A DNA stretch of 64,000 nucleotides from Bacteroidales bacterium UBA4345. GTDB taxonomy: Bacteria > Bacteroidota > Bacteroidia > Bacteroidales > Paludibacteraceae. The notes beneath the pieces are model-generated. The model did no database searches, was not told where the DNA came from, and saw only the letters and a program-made list of their open reading frames with translations. Below, in pieces: positions 54,262 through 62,755 of the stretch. The translations under genes and the position numbers were made by a program. Position 1 is the stretch's first letter, and each line of letters opens with the position of its first letter. The stretch covers positions 21,811 through 85,810 of the forward strand of contig DGTD01000108.1 of the NCBI GenBank assembly GCA_002396385.1, given 5' to 3'.

Positions 54262-56370
54262 TTAAGAAATACTCCCCCAATCGAAAGAAGGAGCCTTTTT
54301 TAAAAGTTGTTCTTTAAGAATCTTGTTTTCCGGAACCTCGAGGTTCGGATCGTTTTTGAGTATCAGGCGTGCCATGTCTCTTGCGACTTGCAAGATTTGT
54401 CCGTCTCTAGCCAGATCTGCTATGTGTAGTTCGAACGGCATACCACTTTGTTGTGTTCCTTCCAGGTCTCCGGGCCCCCTTAGCCTCAGGTCAGCTTCCG
54501 ATATCTCGAAACCATCGGTGCTGCTTGTCATAATGTCCATCCTCTCACGGGTGTTTTTCGATTGTTTGACTGAAGTGATGAGTATGCAGTAGCTTTGTTC
54601 CGCTCCTCTGCCCACTCTCCCCCTAAGTTGGTGCAGTTGTGCCAGGCCGAACCTTTCAGCGCTTTCTATAACCATAACTGTTGCGTTCGGTACGTTAACC
54701 CCCACTTCAATAACAGTGGTTGCTACAAGAATCTGTGTTTGTCCGCTGGCAAATTTCTGCATCTCTTGTTCTTTCTCAGTTGCTGGCAGTTGCCCGTGTA
54801 CCATACTGATGTGGTAGTGTGGCTCTGGAAAGATGTTCTTGAGTTGTTGGTAGCCTTCCTCCAAATTTTGGAAGTCTAAGGCTTCCGATTCTTTTATGAG
54901 AGGGTATACGATGTAGGCTTGTCTGCCCTTTGCCAATTCCCTTTTGATGAAGTCGTAAATTCCTAGACGGTTGTTCTCGGTCCGGTGTATGGTTTTTATG
55001 GGCTGGCGTCCTGGGGGCAACTCGTCAATTACACTTACGTCCAAGTCTCCATAAAGGGTCATGGCCAGAGTCCTTGGTATAGGGGTGGCTGTCATGACCA
55101 AAACGTGGGGAGGTCTGACGTTTTTTCCCCATAATTTAGCCCTCTGTGCAACGCCGAAACGGTGCTGTTCATCGATTATTGCCAGTCCCAGATTCTTGAA
55201 CTTAACTTTGTCTTCCAGCAGGGCGTGTGTGCCAATCAGTAGCTGAAGGGTCCCGTTCTCCAACCTTTCGTATATTTCCCTGCGTTCTGCGGTTTTTGTA
55301 CTTCCAGTCAGTAATCTCACTTGGACTGACAACGGCTGTAGCATTTTCGATATACTCAGGTAATGTTGCGTGGCCAGTATTTCGGTCGGCGCCATTATGC
55401 ATGCTTGGAAGTTGTTGTCAAGTGCCATCAGTGTGCACATTAAGGCAACAAGCGTTTTACCGCTACCCACGTCTCCTTGAAGTAAACGGTTCATTTGTTT
55501 TCCGCTTCTGACGTCTTCCCTTATTTCCTTAATCACTCTTTTTTGTGCATCTGTGAGTTGGAATGGAATGTGATTTTGATAAAAAGACAGGAAATAGTTC
55601 CCTATGGAGGCGAATATGAAACCTTCTTTCTTGTTCTGTATGCTGTTGCGCTGCAACAGTTGCAGTTGTATGTAGAACAATTCTTCAAATTTCATTCGGA
55701 ATTGGCATTTCTCTAAAAGAGACTTGTCTTTCGGAAAATGCAGGTTCCGGATGCAGGTGTCTAATGTCGGCAGGCTCAACTTGCTGAGAAGGTAGGCCGG
55801 CAGGGTCTCAGGTAACTGATAGTTGGCCAGATGGGTCTGCATAATGTTGAAGATGATGGTTTGAATGCTTTTGGTATTCAAAAAATTATTCTTCATCTTT
55901 TCCGTGGTGTTGTATACACCATGCAGGCCACCCATAGTTCGTTTTGCTTCTGCACTGTTGAGCGACTCTAATTCTGGATGTACAAAATTCAGTTGGTTGT
56001 TGTAGTAACTTGGCTTTCCGAAAAGGACGTATTCGTTACCAATCTTTAATTGGTCTGCTATGTATCTGCCTCCCTTAAACCATAAAAGTTCTACGGTGGA
56101 CGTTCCATCGCTGAAGGTGCCGGACATCCGGCTGCTTTTACCTTCGCCAATTGTACGCAGTGTTAGTAGCTTGCCTTTGATTTGCACATAGGCCATACTG
56201 CTGTCCACCTCTCTTATCTTGTAAAACTGGCTGCGGTCTACGTACCTGAAAGGAAATACGTAGAGCATGTCCTCAACGTTGTTTACGTTGAGTTCGCTTC
56301 TGAGAATGTCCGCTTTCCTCGGACCTACGCCTTTCAGATATTTTATGTCTATTTTGGCCAGCTCAGACAT
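54262..56370 (-). CDS. recG: ATP-dependent DNA helicase RecG
   Basis: 702-residue helicase that regresses stalled replication forks and migrates Holliday junctions. N-terminal wedge/OB domain (LKGVGPRKADILRSELNV; DMLYVFPFRYVDRSQFY), Walker A LLQGDVGSGKTLVALM, Walker B with DEQHRFGVAQRAKLW, motif III TATPIPRTLAMTLYGDL, and C-terminal LRGRVGRGAEQSYCILI. Normal length. Five bases separate it from ispD, so they are co-transcribed. Confidence 0.97.
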   Translation of the reverse strand: MSELAKIDIKYLKGVGPRKADILRSELNVNNVEDMLYVFPFRYVDRSQFYKIREVDSSMAYVQIKGKLLTLRTIGEGKSSRMSGTFSDGTSTVELLWFKGGRYIADQLKIGNEYVLFGKPSYYNNQLNFVHPELESLNSAEAKRTMGGLHGVYNTTEKMKNNFLNTKSIQTIIFNIMQTHLANYQLPETLPAYLLSKLSLPTLDTCIRNLHFPKDKSLLEKCQFRMKFEELFYIQLQLLQRNSIQNKKEGFIFASIGNYFLSFYQNHIPFQLTDAQKRVIKEIREDVRSGKQMNRLLQGDVGSGKTLVALMCTLMALDNNFQACIMAPTEILATQHYLSISKMLQPLSVQVRLLTGSTKTAERREIYERLENGTLQLLIGTHALLEDKVKFKNLGLAIIDEQHRFGVAQRAKLWGKNVRPPHVLVMTATPIPRTLAMTLYGDLDVSVIDELPPGRQPIKTIHRTENNRLGIYDFIKRELAKGRQAYIVYPLIKESEALDFQNLEEGYQQLKNIFPEPHYHISMVHGQLPATEKEQEMQKFASGQTQILVATTVIEVGVNVPNATVMVIESAERFGLAQLHQLRGRVGRGAEQSYCILITSVKQSKNTRERMDIMTSSTDGFEISEADLRLRGPGDLEGTQQSGMPFELHIADLARDGQILQVARDMARLILKNDPNLEVPENKILKEQLLKKAPSFDWGSIS

Positions 56371-56374
56371 CGGC

Positions 56375-57052
56375 TCATATGTTTGATTTTATTAGGGCTT
56401 CCGCTATCATAAGGTCAAACGGAGTTGTTAATTTTATATTCTTCCGGTTGCCTTGTGTCAGTTCCACAGCGTGCCCCATATTTTCTACAACACTAGCATC
56501 GTCGGTGAACAAAGGCGAAAAACTTTGTTTGTAGGCGTTGTGAAGAATGTCTGCTTTGAAAACTTGTGGCGTCTGTACGAGTTTGTATTGGCTGCGATCT
56601 TCGGATTTGTTGCCTTTTGTGGTAATGCGGCGGAGCGAGTCCACGCAATCGGTCACCGGAATGGCTGTGCCTTTGTGTATGGCCATATCGTAAGCTTCTC
56701 TGATGGTTGACAGACTTGCAAACGGTCGTACACCATCGTGGACTCCTACAACACAATCGCTATTGTCTGGAACCAGGGCAAGGCCGTTTTTAACCGAGTG
56801 GAAACGGGTCTCACCCCCATTTGCTACTAAATGTGGCGTGTTGAATCCGTATTTTTTACAGATGCTTTTCCAGTAGCTTTGCTGGTCAATGGGTAAAACA
56901 ATAATGATGTGGATGTTGCTGTCGTATGCGACAAAGGTGTCAATGGTGCGCATCAGTACTGGTCTGCCGCCAATTGGTAGAAATTGTTTGGGTATGTCTC
57001 CTCCCATGCGAAGTCCCTTCCCTCCAGCCACTATTATTATGTATTTATCCAT
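56375..57052 (-). CDS. ispD: 2-C-methyl-D-erythritol 4-phosphate cytidylyltransferase
   Basis: 225-residue enzyme of the MEP isoprenoid route, joining CTP and MEP. Motifs: IIVAGGKGLRMGGDIPKQFL (CTP loop), VGVHDGVRPFAS, PVTDCVDSLRRI, VQTPQVFKADIL and FTDDASVVENMG. Normal length; recG follows directly. The MEP pathway is normal for Bacteroidales. Confidence 0.95.
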   Translation of the reverse strand: MDKYIIIVAGGKGLRMGGDIPKQFLPIGGRPVLMRTIDTFVAYDSNIHIIIVLPIDQQSYWKSICKKYGFNTPHLVANGGETRFHSVKNGLALVPDNSDCVVGVHDGVRPFASLSTIREAYDMAIHKGTAIPVTDCVDSLRRITTKGNKSEDRSQYKLVQTPQVFKADILHNAYKQSFSPLFTDDASVVENMGHAVELTQGNRKNIKLTTPFDLMIAEALIKSNI

Positions 57053-57064
57053 AATTCGTAATAT

Positions 57065-57316
57065 CTATTTGCGTGTCTCTGAATTGTCCAGACCTTTTTG
57101 CTTGTTGTGTCTCTGTGCGGTGTCTCTGCAAGCGCTCTTTTCCTTCTTCGACTTTTTCTTAGAACACTTGCTCTCTGAATCGGCTCTCTTTTGTATTGGT
57201 TCGGTGGTTAGTGACGCACTGGTAGTCCCATCGGTGTTGCTTCTAGTGCTCTCTGAACCTGTGGCGTAGAACGAGAACAAGAGAGTTGTAGAGATGAAAA
57301 GAAAAGTCTTCCTCAT
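57065..57316 (-). CDS. small secreted Lys/Ser-rich protein
   Basis: 83 residues: signal peptide (MRKTFLFISTTLLFSFYATG) then a low-complexity, Ser/Thr then Lys-rich tail (CSKKKSKKEKSACRDTAQR). -7 element CAAAATTA at 57342-57349 (minus TAATTTTG) supports expression. It lies 12 nt before ispD and may provide its promoter. Function unknown. Confidence 0.55.
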   Translation of the reverse strand: MRKTFLFISTTLLFSFYATGSESTRSNTDGTTSASLTTEPIQKRADSESKCSKKKSKKEKSACRDTAQRHNKQKGLDNSETRK

Positions 57317-57472
57317 TGCTTTTATATTGTGTTACATTCTACAAAATTAGAATTTTCTGTGTTAATTGATTCCCAATTTGCCTTGGTTCTTCGTTTTAAA
57401 GCCTTTTTTCGGGCTTAGAAACAAGCGGAAACTGTCTTTTTTACGAATAAAAGGTGTATTTTATACGTTTTG

Positions 57473-57486
57473 TTGATTTAAATCAA
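57473..57486 (+). promoter_or_regulatory. FNR/CRP-type palindrome upstream of sRNA copy A
   Basis: Perfect palindrome TTGATTTAAATCAA, the TTGATnnnnATCAA form bound by FNR-like regulators. Centred about 34 nt before the predicted start, where it would replace the -33 element. Confidence 0.6.
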
Positions 57487-57500
57487 GAATTTTTATGCTT

Positions 57501-57625
57501 TATATTTGGAGGAGATAAAAAAGTTATGCAATTTTGTAGTGCAAACAAAACAGATAGATTTTTCATAGTTAAGGTTTAGGTTAAATGGACTAAAGGGACG
57601 TTGTGAAACGTCCCTTTAGTTTTTT
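57501..57625 (+). ncRNA. twin small RNA copy A
   Basis: -7 element TATATTTG (57501-57508) predicts a start near 57513. The transcribed part from 57519 to 57625 is identical, save one base (57532), to 58675-58781. It ends in a 13-bp stem CTAAAGGGACGTT/AACGTCCCTTTAG (57590-57619) with a GTGA loop and T6. There is no significant open frame. It lies 50 nt upstream of the BspA-like gene, but the terminator separates them. Confidence 0.7.
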
Positions 57626-57677
57626 ACTTCCATCTTCTGTTATTTTGTTTTAACTTTGCCTAAATTTTCTAATATAT

Positions 57678-58574
57678 ATGTGTAAGCGTTTATTGTTTAT
57701 TCTTTTCCCCCTTTTCCAGTCTTTTATGCTGAATGCCCAAAATTTCGACGATGAAGTTTTGGTTCATGATTTTGTGGAGGGAAAACTTTGTTTTACAATA
57801 TTAGATAAAACCTCGAACGAGGCTGAAGTAAGTGGCACTACGTTAAAAGTAGAACAAGAAATAAAAGGATATTATGCCTTGTTTGATATAACTATACCTG
57901 CCTCTGTGTCGTTTGGCGGCGTGACATATAAGGTTTCTACAGTTGCCAATAACGCATTCAGAGGGTGTATGAACATAGGTACGGTAGAGGTGGAAAGTGG
58001 AGTCTCTTATATAGGTAATTCTGCTTTTGAAAATTGTGGCCGTCTTGGCAGTGTGAATATCTTAGAAGGAGTCTCATACATTGGAGATAAAGCGTTTGCC
58101 GGATGTTCCCAACTTCATACTCTAAGTTTACCAAAGTCTTTGACCTTTGTGGGCAAGGGCTCATTCAGCCGTTGTAAATCAATAAAGTCTATCTCTTTTC
58201 CTTGTCAGGTAAAAGAACTCGATCCTTCCACCTTTGATGATTGTTCAAACTTGGAGGCGGTTCTTGTGGATGAAGAGAATCCGTATATGGTAAGTGTAGA
58301 CGGAGTTTTGTATGACAGGGAACAGACGAAGTTGATATGTTGTCCGGAAGCTAGAACAGCAGCTCTTATAATTCCGCAAACTGTAACTGATGTTTCCTGG
58401 TCTTTTCCGGCGTCGAGTAAACAGTCGTGCATCAGTTGCAGCTCTTATGTCCCCCCTGTTGCAAAATCGCAGATAGGAGGGTCAGTCGGTATCTCCCTTT
58501 TTGTTCCCAAACGGTCGGTAAGTGCGTATGAACAAGACGCATTTTGGTCTCGTTTTGTGATACGTCCTTACTGA
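57678..58574 (+). CDS. BspA-type leucine-rich-repeat surface protein
   Basis: 298 residues with a signal peptide (LLFILFPLFQSFMLNAQ) and LRR_5 repeats: VANNAFRGCMNIGTVEVESG, IGNSAFENCGRLGSVNILEG, IGDKAFAGCSQLHTLSLPKS, GKGSFSRCKSIKSISFPCQ. BspA-like proteins bind host or surface ligands. The C-terminal part has no T9SS or anchoring tail I recognise. TAACTTTG at 57651-57658 is a good -7 element. The gene is bracketed by the twin small RNA copies 1156 bp apart. Confidence 0.85.
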   Translation: MCKRLLFILFPLFQSFMLNAQNFDDEVLVHDFVEGKLCFTILDKTSNEAEVSGTTLKVEQEIKGYYALFDITIPASVSFGGVTYKVSTVANNAFRGCMNIGTVEVESGVSYIGNSAFENCGRLGSVNILEGVSYIGDKAFAGCSQLHTLSLPKSLTFVGKGSFSRCKSIKSISFPCQVKELDPSTFDDCSNLEAVLVDEENPYMVSVDGVLYDREQTKLICCPEARTAALIIPQTVTDVSWSFPASSKQSCISCSSYVPPVAKSQIGGSVGISLFVPKRSVSAYEQDAFWSRFVIRPY

Positions 58575-58630
58575 AACCATAGAAAAAATGGTTGTTGTGC
58601 GCAATAAAATGTTCATTATTACGGATATTC

Positions 58631-58644
58631 TTGATTTTAATCAA
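58631..58644 (+). promoter_or_regulatory. FNR/CRP-type palindrome upstream of sRNA copy B
   Basis: TTGATTTTAATCAA; both arms match TTGATnnnnATCAA. It lies 20 nt before the TTTG of the -7 element (AATGTTTG, 58657-58664), versus 22 nt in copy A. Confidence 0.58.
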
Positions 58645-58656
58645 CTTTTTGCGTGA

Positions 58657-58781
58657 AATGTTTGGTGGATTGTGAAAAGTTATGCAACTTTGTAGTGCAA
58701 ACAAAACAGATAGATTTTTCATAGTTAAGGTTTAGGTTAAATGGACTAAAGGGACGTTGTGAAACGTCCCTTTAGTTTTTT
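58657..58781 (+). ncRNA. twin small RNA copy B
   Basis: 107 bp identical to copy A except at 58688. Same 13-bp terminator at 58746-58775. The promoter regions of the two copies have diverged while the transcribed part has not, which argues for function or recent conversion. The terminator T-run overlaps the -33 element of the following U32 gene. Confidence 0.7.
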
Positions 58782-58811
58782 TGGTGATACTTTATTAAAC
58801 CAGTATATTTG
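58780..58811 (+). promoter_or_regulatory. promoter of the U32 peptidase-family gene
   Basis: TTTG (58780-58783), 20-nt spacer, TATATTTG (58804-58811). The start codon at 58821 leaves only a very short leader. Confidence 0.7.
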
Positions 58812-58820
58812 TCTTGATTT

Positions 58821-60668
58821 ATGGATGCTCGTAATAAAATAGAACTGCTGGCTCCGGCGCGTGACGCTGAAGTGGGTAAAGAAGCCATCTACCATGGCGC
58901 CGATGCTGTTTATATAGGTGGGCCTAAGTTTGGCGCACGTGTTGCAGCGGGGAATTCTTTAGAGGATATTGAAAGTTTGTGCAGGGTTGCGCACACTTAT
59001 TATGCCAAAGTGTATGTCGCCTTGAATACGATATTGACTGACAGTGAGTTGGAAGAGGCCGAAACTTTGGTGAAACGTTTATATGAGATAGGGGTAGACG
59101 GACTTATTGTTCAAGACCTTGGTATCACCCAGTTAGCTCTTCCCCCAATTGCGCTACATGCAAGTACACAGATGGACACACGAACACCAGAAAAAGCGAG
59201 ATTTTTACAAGATGTTGGTTTCCAGCAAATTGTTATTGCACGAGAGTCTTCGCTGGAACAAATCAGAGCCATAGCCTCTGCCACTTATGTCCGGTTAGAG
59301 GCTTTTGTTCATGGTGCTTTGTGTGTAGGTTATAGCGGGCAATGCTATTTGAGCTGCGCTCTTACAGGCCGAAGTGCCAACCGGGGTGCATGTGCGCAGT
59401 TGTGCCGCCTTCCTTATCGGCTTACAGATGCCGACGGACACTGTTATTCGAACGGAAAACACTTGTTGTCGTTACGTGATATGAATCTGTCGGACTCTCT
59501 TCCCGAACTTCTTGAAGCCGGAGTCTCGTCTCTAAAAATAGAGGGCCGCCTGAAAGATGTCGAATATGTGAAGAATGTGACGGCTTATTATAGGACGAAA
59601 CTTGATACTATTCTAGGCACTGATAAACAATACCAGCGTTCAAGCTCAGGAAAGTCTTCTTTTTCTTTTGTCCCAGATTTGGAAAAAAGTTTCAATAGGG
59701 GCTTTACCGACTATTTTTTTTATGGTCGAAAAAAAAATATAACATCTTTCGACACACCAAAGTCTCAGGGTGAGAAGCTGGGCATTGTCTCTTCTGTCGG
59801 AAGAAACTATTTTGATGTCGATACGGAAAAAAAGTTGTCGAATGGTGACGGGCTTTGTTTTGTGAATCCTTCCGGACAATTTGAAGGAATTAAGGCAAAC
59901 AGGGTTGACGGCCGGCGTGTTTTCCCCCTATCAATGCCGAAACTGAAGGTTGGTACCGTCCTTCGCCGAAATTTTGATGCTGAATTTGAAAAATTGTTGT
60001 CAAAAGAGAGCGCGGAAAGAAAAATCGCAGTTCGCTTCTTGGTTCGTCTGAATGAAGCTGAAGTCCTGCTTTCTGTGACCGACGAGGATGGAATTGAGGC
60101 CTCTTTTTCTGCCCGTTATGAGTTTCAAGAAGCGAAAAATGTGGCAATGGCGGAAAATACAATCAAACAACAACTTGGCAAGACGGGTAATACTGTTTTT
60201 TCCGTAGTTGGTGTGAAGGTTGAAACGAACCGGCCTTGTTTCTTCCCGTCGTCGGTAGTTGCGGGGTGGAGACGAAAATTGGTTGAACTCTTGTTGGAAA
60301 AAAGGGAACAAGAAAGAACTGTGTGTGACGTGGCATTCCCATCTTCAGATTGTTCTTATGAAGAGTCTGAACTCGATTTCAGGGCAAATGCCTATAATAA
60401 AAAAGCGGTAGAATTTTATAGACAGCACGGAGTAGGACACATAGATCCAGCATTCGAAACGGGAACTGTTACCGGAGAAGTCGAACTGATGTTATGCAAA
60501 CACTGCATTCGTTATAGCCTGGGGGCTTGTCTGAAAACGAAAGATGCAGGGCGTTTACCAGGTCCTTTGTTTTTGGTTGATCCGAATAACAACCGCGTCA
60601 GACTGGAGTTCGATTGTAAGGCCTGTCAGATGAAAGTGATGGGTAGGGTGAAAAAAGGAATACGATGA
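58821..60668 (+). CDS. U32 family protein (RlhA/YdcP-like)
   Basis: 615 residues. The N-terminal U32 TIM-barrel region has ELLAPARDAEVGKEAIYHGA, VHGALCVGYSGQCYLSCALT and SANRGACAQLCRLPY, whose Cys residues can hold an Fe-S cluster, followed by LKIEGRLKDVEYVKNVTAYY. A C-terminal domain (DUF3656-like) follows, ending in a Cys-containing segment. The length and layout match RlhA, which hydroxylates 23S rRNA C2501 in E. coli, better than the proteases that gave U32 its name. The flippase gene overlaps its stop by 4 nt. Confidence 0.87.
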   Translation: MDARNKIELLAPARDAEVGKEAIYHGADAVYIGGPKFGARVAAGNSLEDIESLCRVAHTYYAKVYVALNTILTDSELEEAETLVKRLYEIGVDGLIVQDLGITQLALPPIALHASTQMDTRTPEKARFLQDVGFQQIVIARESSLEQIRAIASATYVRLEAFVHGALCVGYSGQCYLSCALTGRSANRGACAQLCRLPYRLTDADGHCYSNGKHLLSLRDMNLSDSLPELLEAGVSSLKIEGRLKDVEYVKNVTAYYRTKLDTILGTDKQYQRSSSGKSSFSFVPDLEKSFNRGFTDYFFYGRKKNITSFDTPKSQGEKLGIVSSVGRNYFDVDTEKKLSNGDGLCFVNPSGQFEGIKANRVDGRRVFPLSMPKLKVGTVLRRNFDAEFEKLLSKESAERKIAVRFLVRLNEAEVLLSVTDEDGIEASFSARYEFQEAKNVAMAENTIKQQLGKTGNTVFSVVGVKVETNRPCFFPSSVVAGWRRKLVELLLEKREQERTVCDVAFPSSDCSYEESELDFRANAYNKKAVEFYRQHGVGHIDPAFETGTVTGEVELMLCKHCIRYSLGACLKTKDAGRLPGPLFLVDPNNNRVRLEFDCKACQMKVMGRVKKGIR

Positions 60669-61915
60669 GTTTGAAAACGCTTCTCCAAAATAAGTTGCTG
60701 CAAAATATCTTCTCGCAGGGTTTTGTCCAGCTGGCTAATTATGCGGTGCCTTTACTGGTAATACCGTATGTTACCCGTGTTTTGGGACCGGAGTTGTTTG
60801 GCTCGGCAAGTTTTGCCCAGAATATGGCTGGGTATGCAACGTTGTTGGTCCATTTCGGATTCGATTTTTCGGCAACACAGGAAATTTCTATACACAGAGA
60901 TGACCGCGAAAGGTTGAGGCAGATATTTTGGAATGTTGTGACTTTCAAATTCCTGCTATTGATAGTCTCTTTCGCTTTCCTCTTCGCCTTTTCAGACAAC
61001 CAGCACAATGTGACTTTGCTGTTTGCCGCAGCTTTGCTGAATGTGGGCTGTGTATTCTTCCCTTCGTGGTTTTTGCAGGGGGTCGAGCAAATTGCAAAGA
61101 TGAGCATGTTCACGTTGTTTGTGCGTGTGTTAGGGGCAGTGTTTGTATTCCTTTTTGTGAAGACACCCAGCCATGTATTGCTTTATTTGCTGATTTTGTC
61201 ACTATCGAATGTGATAGTCGGGTTTGTTGCTTTTCTTTATGTGATAAGGAAATACCGGCTAACCTATTGTTGCCCGCGGAACCTCTTCACGTGCCAGTCT
61301 GTAAAGAAGGGACTCCCCATCTTTTTTAATACCTTTTTGGTGAATTGCAATGTGTTTGTGGGAGTGACGTTTGTTGGTAGGTTGATGACAGACTATGATG
61401 TGGGGATATTTTCTGGGGCCCAGAAGATTATGACCGCCATCTTGATGGTGATTAGCCAGCCTTTCCTTGTGGCCTTATTCCCGCGGATGAGTCGGAAGTT
61501 TTCAGAAAACAAGCAAGAAGGACTTTCCTTTATGCTTAAGTGCTTGTTACTTATAGCTTTAATCTCAGGTTTGGCCAGTGTGGCCGTATACTTTTTGTCG
61601 CCTTGGGCTGTGAATTTGATGTTGGGGGAAAAGTTTGTTCCATCGGTGTCGTTGCTCTGTCTTATGGCACCCCTGCCTCTTCTTTATACTATTGCTTCAA
61701 CTCTGACGGTCCAGGGACTGTTCGGTATGCAGTTGCAGCGTTATGCCCCAATTGTTGGCTTACTGGTGCTTTTTTCGAATATTTTTTTCTGTTGGCTTCT
61801 AATTCCATTCTGTGGACTTAAAGGCGCCGCTTTCTCGTGGATGCTTTGTCAAGTTGTTGAGATTTTGGCTACTACACTATTTATAGTTTTGAATAAAAAG
61901 AGTGTTTATTTATAA
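60665..61915 (+). CDS. oligosaccharide flippase (Wzx/polysaccharide biosynthesis family)
   Basis: 416-residue membrane protein with about 12 segments. It begins with a short amphipathic stretch, then NYAVPLLVIPYVTRVLGPEL and FGSASFAQNMAGYATLLVHF, the typical opening of O-antigen/teichoic flippases, which move lipid-linked glycans across the inner membrane. ATG overlaps the U32 gene stop (ATGA), so the two are translationally coupled. No glycosyltransferase genes are nearby, so the cargo is unknown. A weak hairpin GTTATG/CATAAC at 61944-61958 with T6 may end it. Confidence 0.87.
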   Translation: MSLKTLLQNKLLQNIFSQGFVQLANYAVPLLVIPYVTRVLGPELFGSASFAQNMAGYATLLVHFGFDFSATQEISIHRDDRERLRQIFWNVVTFKFLLLIVSFAFLFAFSDNQHNVTLLFAAALLNVGCVFFPSWFLQGVEQIAKMSMFTLFVRVLGAVFVFLFVKTPSHVLLYLLILSLSNVIVGFVAFLYVIRKYRLTYCCPRNLFTCQSVKKGLPIFFNTFLVNCNVFVGVTFVGRLMTDYDVGIFSGAQKIMTAILMVISQPFLVALFPRMSRKFSENKQEGLSFMLKCLLLIALISGLASVAVYFLSPWAVNLMLGEKFVPSVSLLCLMAPLPLLYTIASTLTVQGLFGMQLQRYAPIVGLLVLFSNIFFCWLLIPFCGLKGAAFSWMLCQVVEILATTLFIVLNKKSVYL

Positions 61916-61943
61916 TGCTTGAACATTTAATGTGATAAACATG

Positions 61944-61970
61944 TTATGTAGCATAACGGATTTTTTGCTG
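61944..61970 (+). terminator. weak terminator of the flippase gene
   Basis: Stem GTTATG/CATAAC with a 3-nt loop followed by GGATTTTTT. Confidence 0.5.
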
Positions 61971-61999
61971 TTTTAGTATAAACATTGTAATTTTACTTC

Positions 62000-62155
62000 A
62001 GAAATAAGACATAAGTTGTTTATCGCTTTTCTTGAACTCGCTTAACTACTTTATTAACTACCTAAATTATTAGAAGATTGTCTTTATATGATGTATAGTT
62101 GAGTTGTAACTACAAATATGAAGGTCCGTTCCTGAAGGGAACGGACCTATTTTTT
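62000..62155 (+). ncRNA. candidate small RNA with strong terminator
   Basis: No gene is seen between 61916 and 62250 on the plus strand, yet a perfect 11-bp hairpin AGGTCCGTTCC/GGAACGGACCT (62122-62148) with T8 follows. A -7-like TAATTTTA near 61990 could start a ~150-nt transcript. The start is uncertain; the hairpin alone is solid. Confidence 0.35.
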
Positions 62156-62207
62156 TTGATATTTATTTAGGGGAATGAGTGGAGGCGTTAAGGAATAGGC
62201 GTAAAAA

Positions 62208-62237
62208 AACGGACAACTTTCATCAGAAGTGCCCGTT
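62208..62237 (-). terminator. terminator of the micropeptide transcript
   Basis: On the minus strand AACGGGCACTT pairs with AAGTTGTCCGTT (one mismatch and one bulge) and is followed by T7. Confidence 0.65.
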
Positions 62238-62270
62238 TGCTAATTGCCTAACATAACTGTTCTCCTTTTT

Positions 62271-62339
62271 TTATTTGATTTTAAAGTTATATGCGATGTT
62301 GAGAACGAATAAAGAGCAAAGGATTCCAAAAAGTACCAT
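62271..62339 (-). CDS. possible 22-residue hydrophobic micropeptide
   Basis: ATG 62339 to TAA 62271 reads MVLFGILCSLFVLNIAYNF plus KIK, a single membrane helix with a short positive tail. It lies within a minus-strand unit having a promoter at 62418-62425 and a terminator at 62208-62237. There is an AGGAG just after, not before, the frame. Such peptides include small membrane regulators and type I toxins; no homologue is recognised. Confidence 0.4.
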   Translation of the reverse strand: MVLFGILCSLFVLNIAYNFKIK

Positions 62340-62417
62340 AAGCGTAATTTTTTAATTGTTCAACATATTGTCTTGGTCCGATTGGACTTTTAGTCCCTTT
62401 CTCGTTCCTTGACACTG

Positions 62418-62448
62418 CAAAGTTAAATATATATTTATAAAATGCAAT
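62418..62448 (-). promoter_or_regulatory. promoter of the micropeptide transcript
   Basis: Minus strand TAACTTTG (62425-62418) is an exact -7 element, with TTG about 19 nt upstream. It would give a ~200-nt transcript with a 70-nt leader containing a GGACT/AGTCC hairpin. Confidence 0.6.
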
Positions 62449-62755
62449 AGAAAAATACACTTTTCTTGCAGTTTTTATGATAATTTATTCAGATTTTTTG
62501 TGTGCTAGTTCTGTATAATTGTATAATGCATAAATATCATATTTTTTGAATTTTTGATACTTTGCTGACTAAAATCCTCGTTTTTGCTAGATTTATGGTT
62601 GAATATTGTCGATTTATTTATATTTATAGCATTTTGATATTTCATTTTGTTACATGTTGCCCTATTCTATGCATTTTTATTTTGTATATTTTTTGTATAT
62701 ATTGAAAGGCATTTAATTGTGGTGTCAGGAGTGTTTGTTCAAATTGTAGGTTTTT

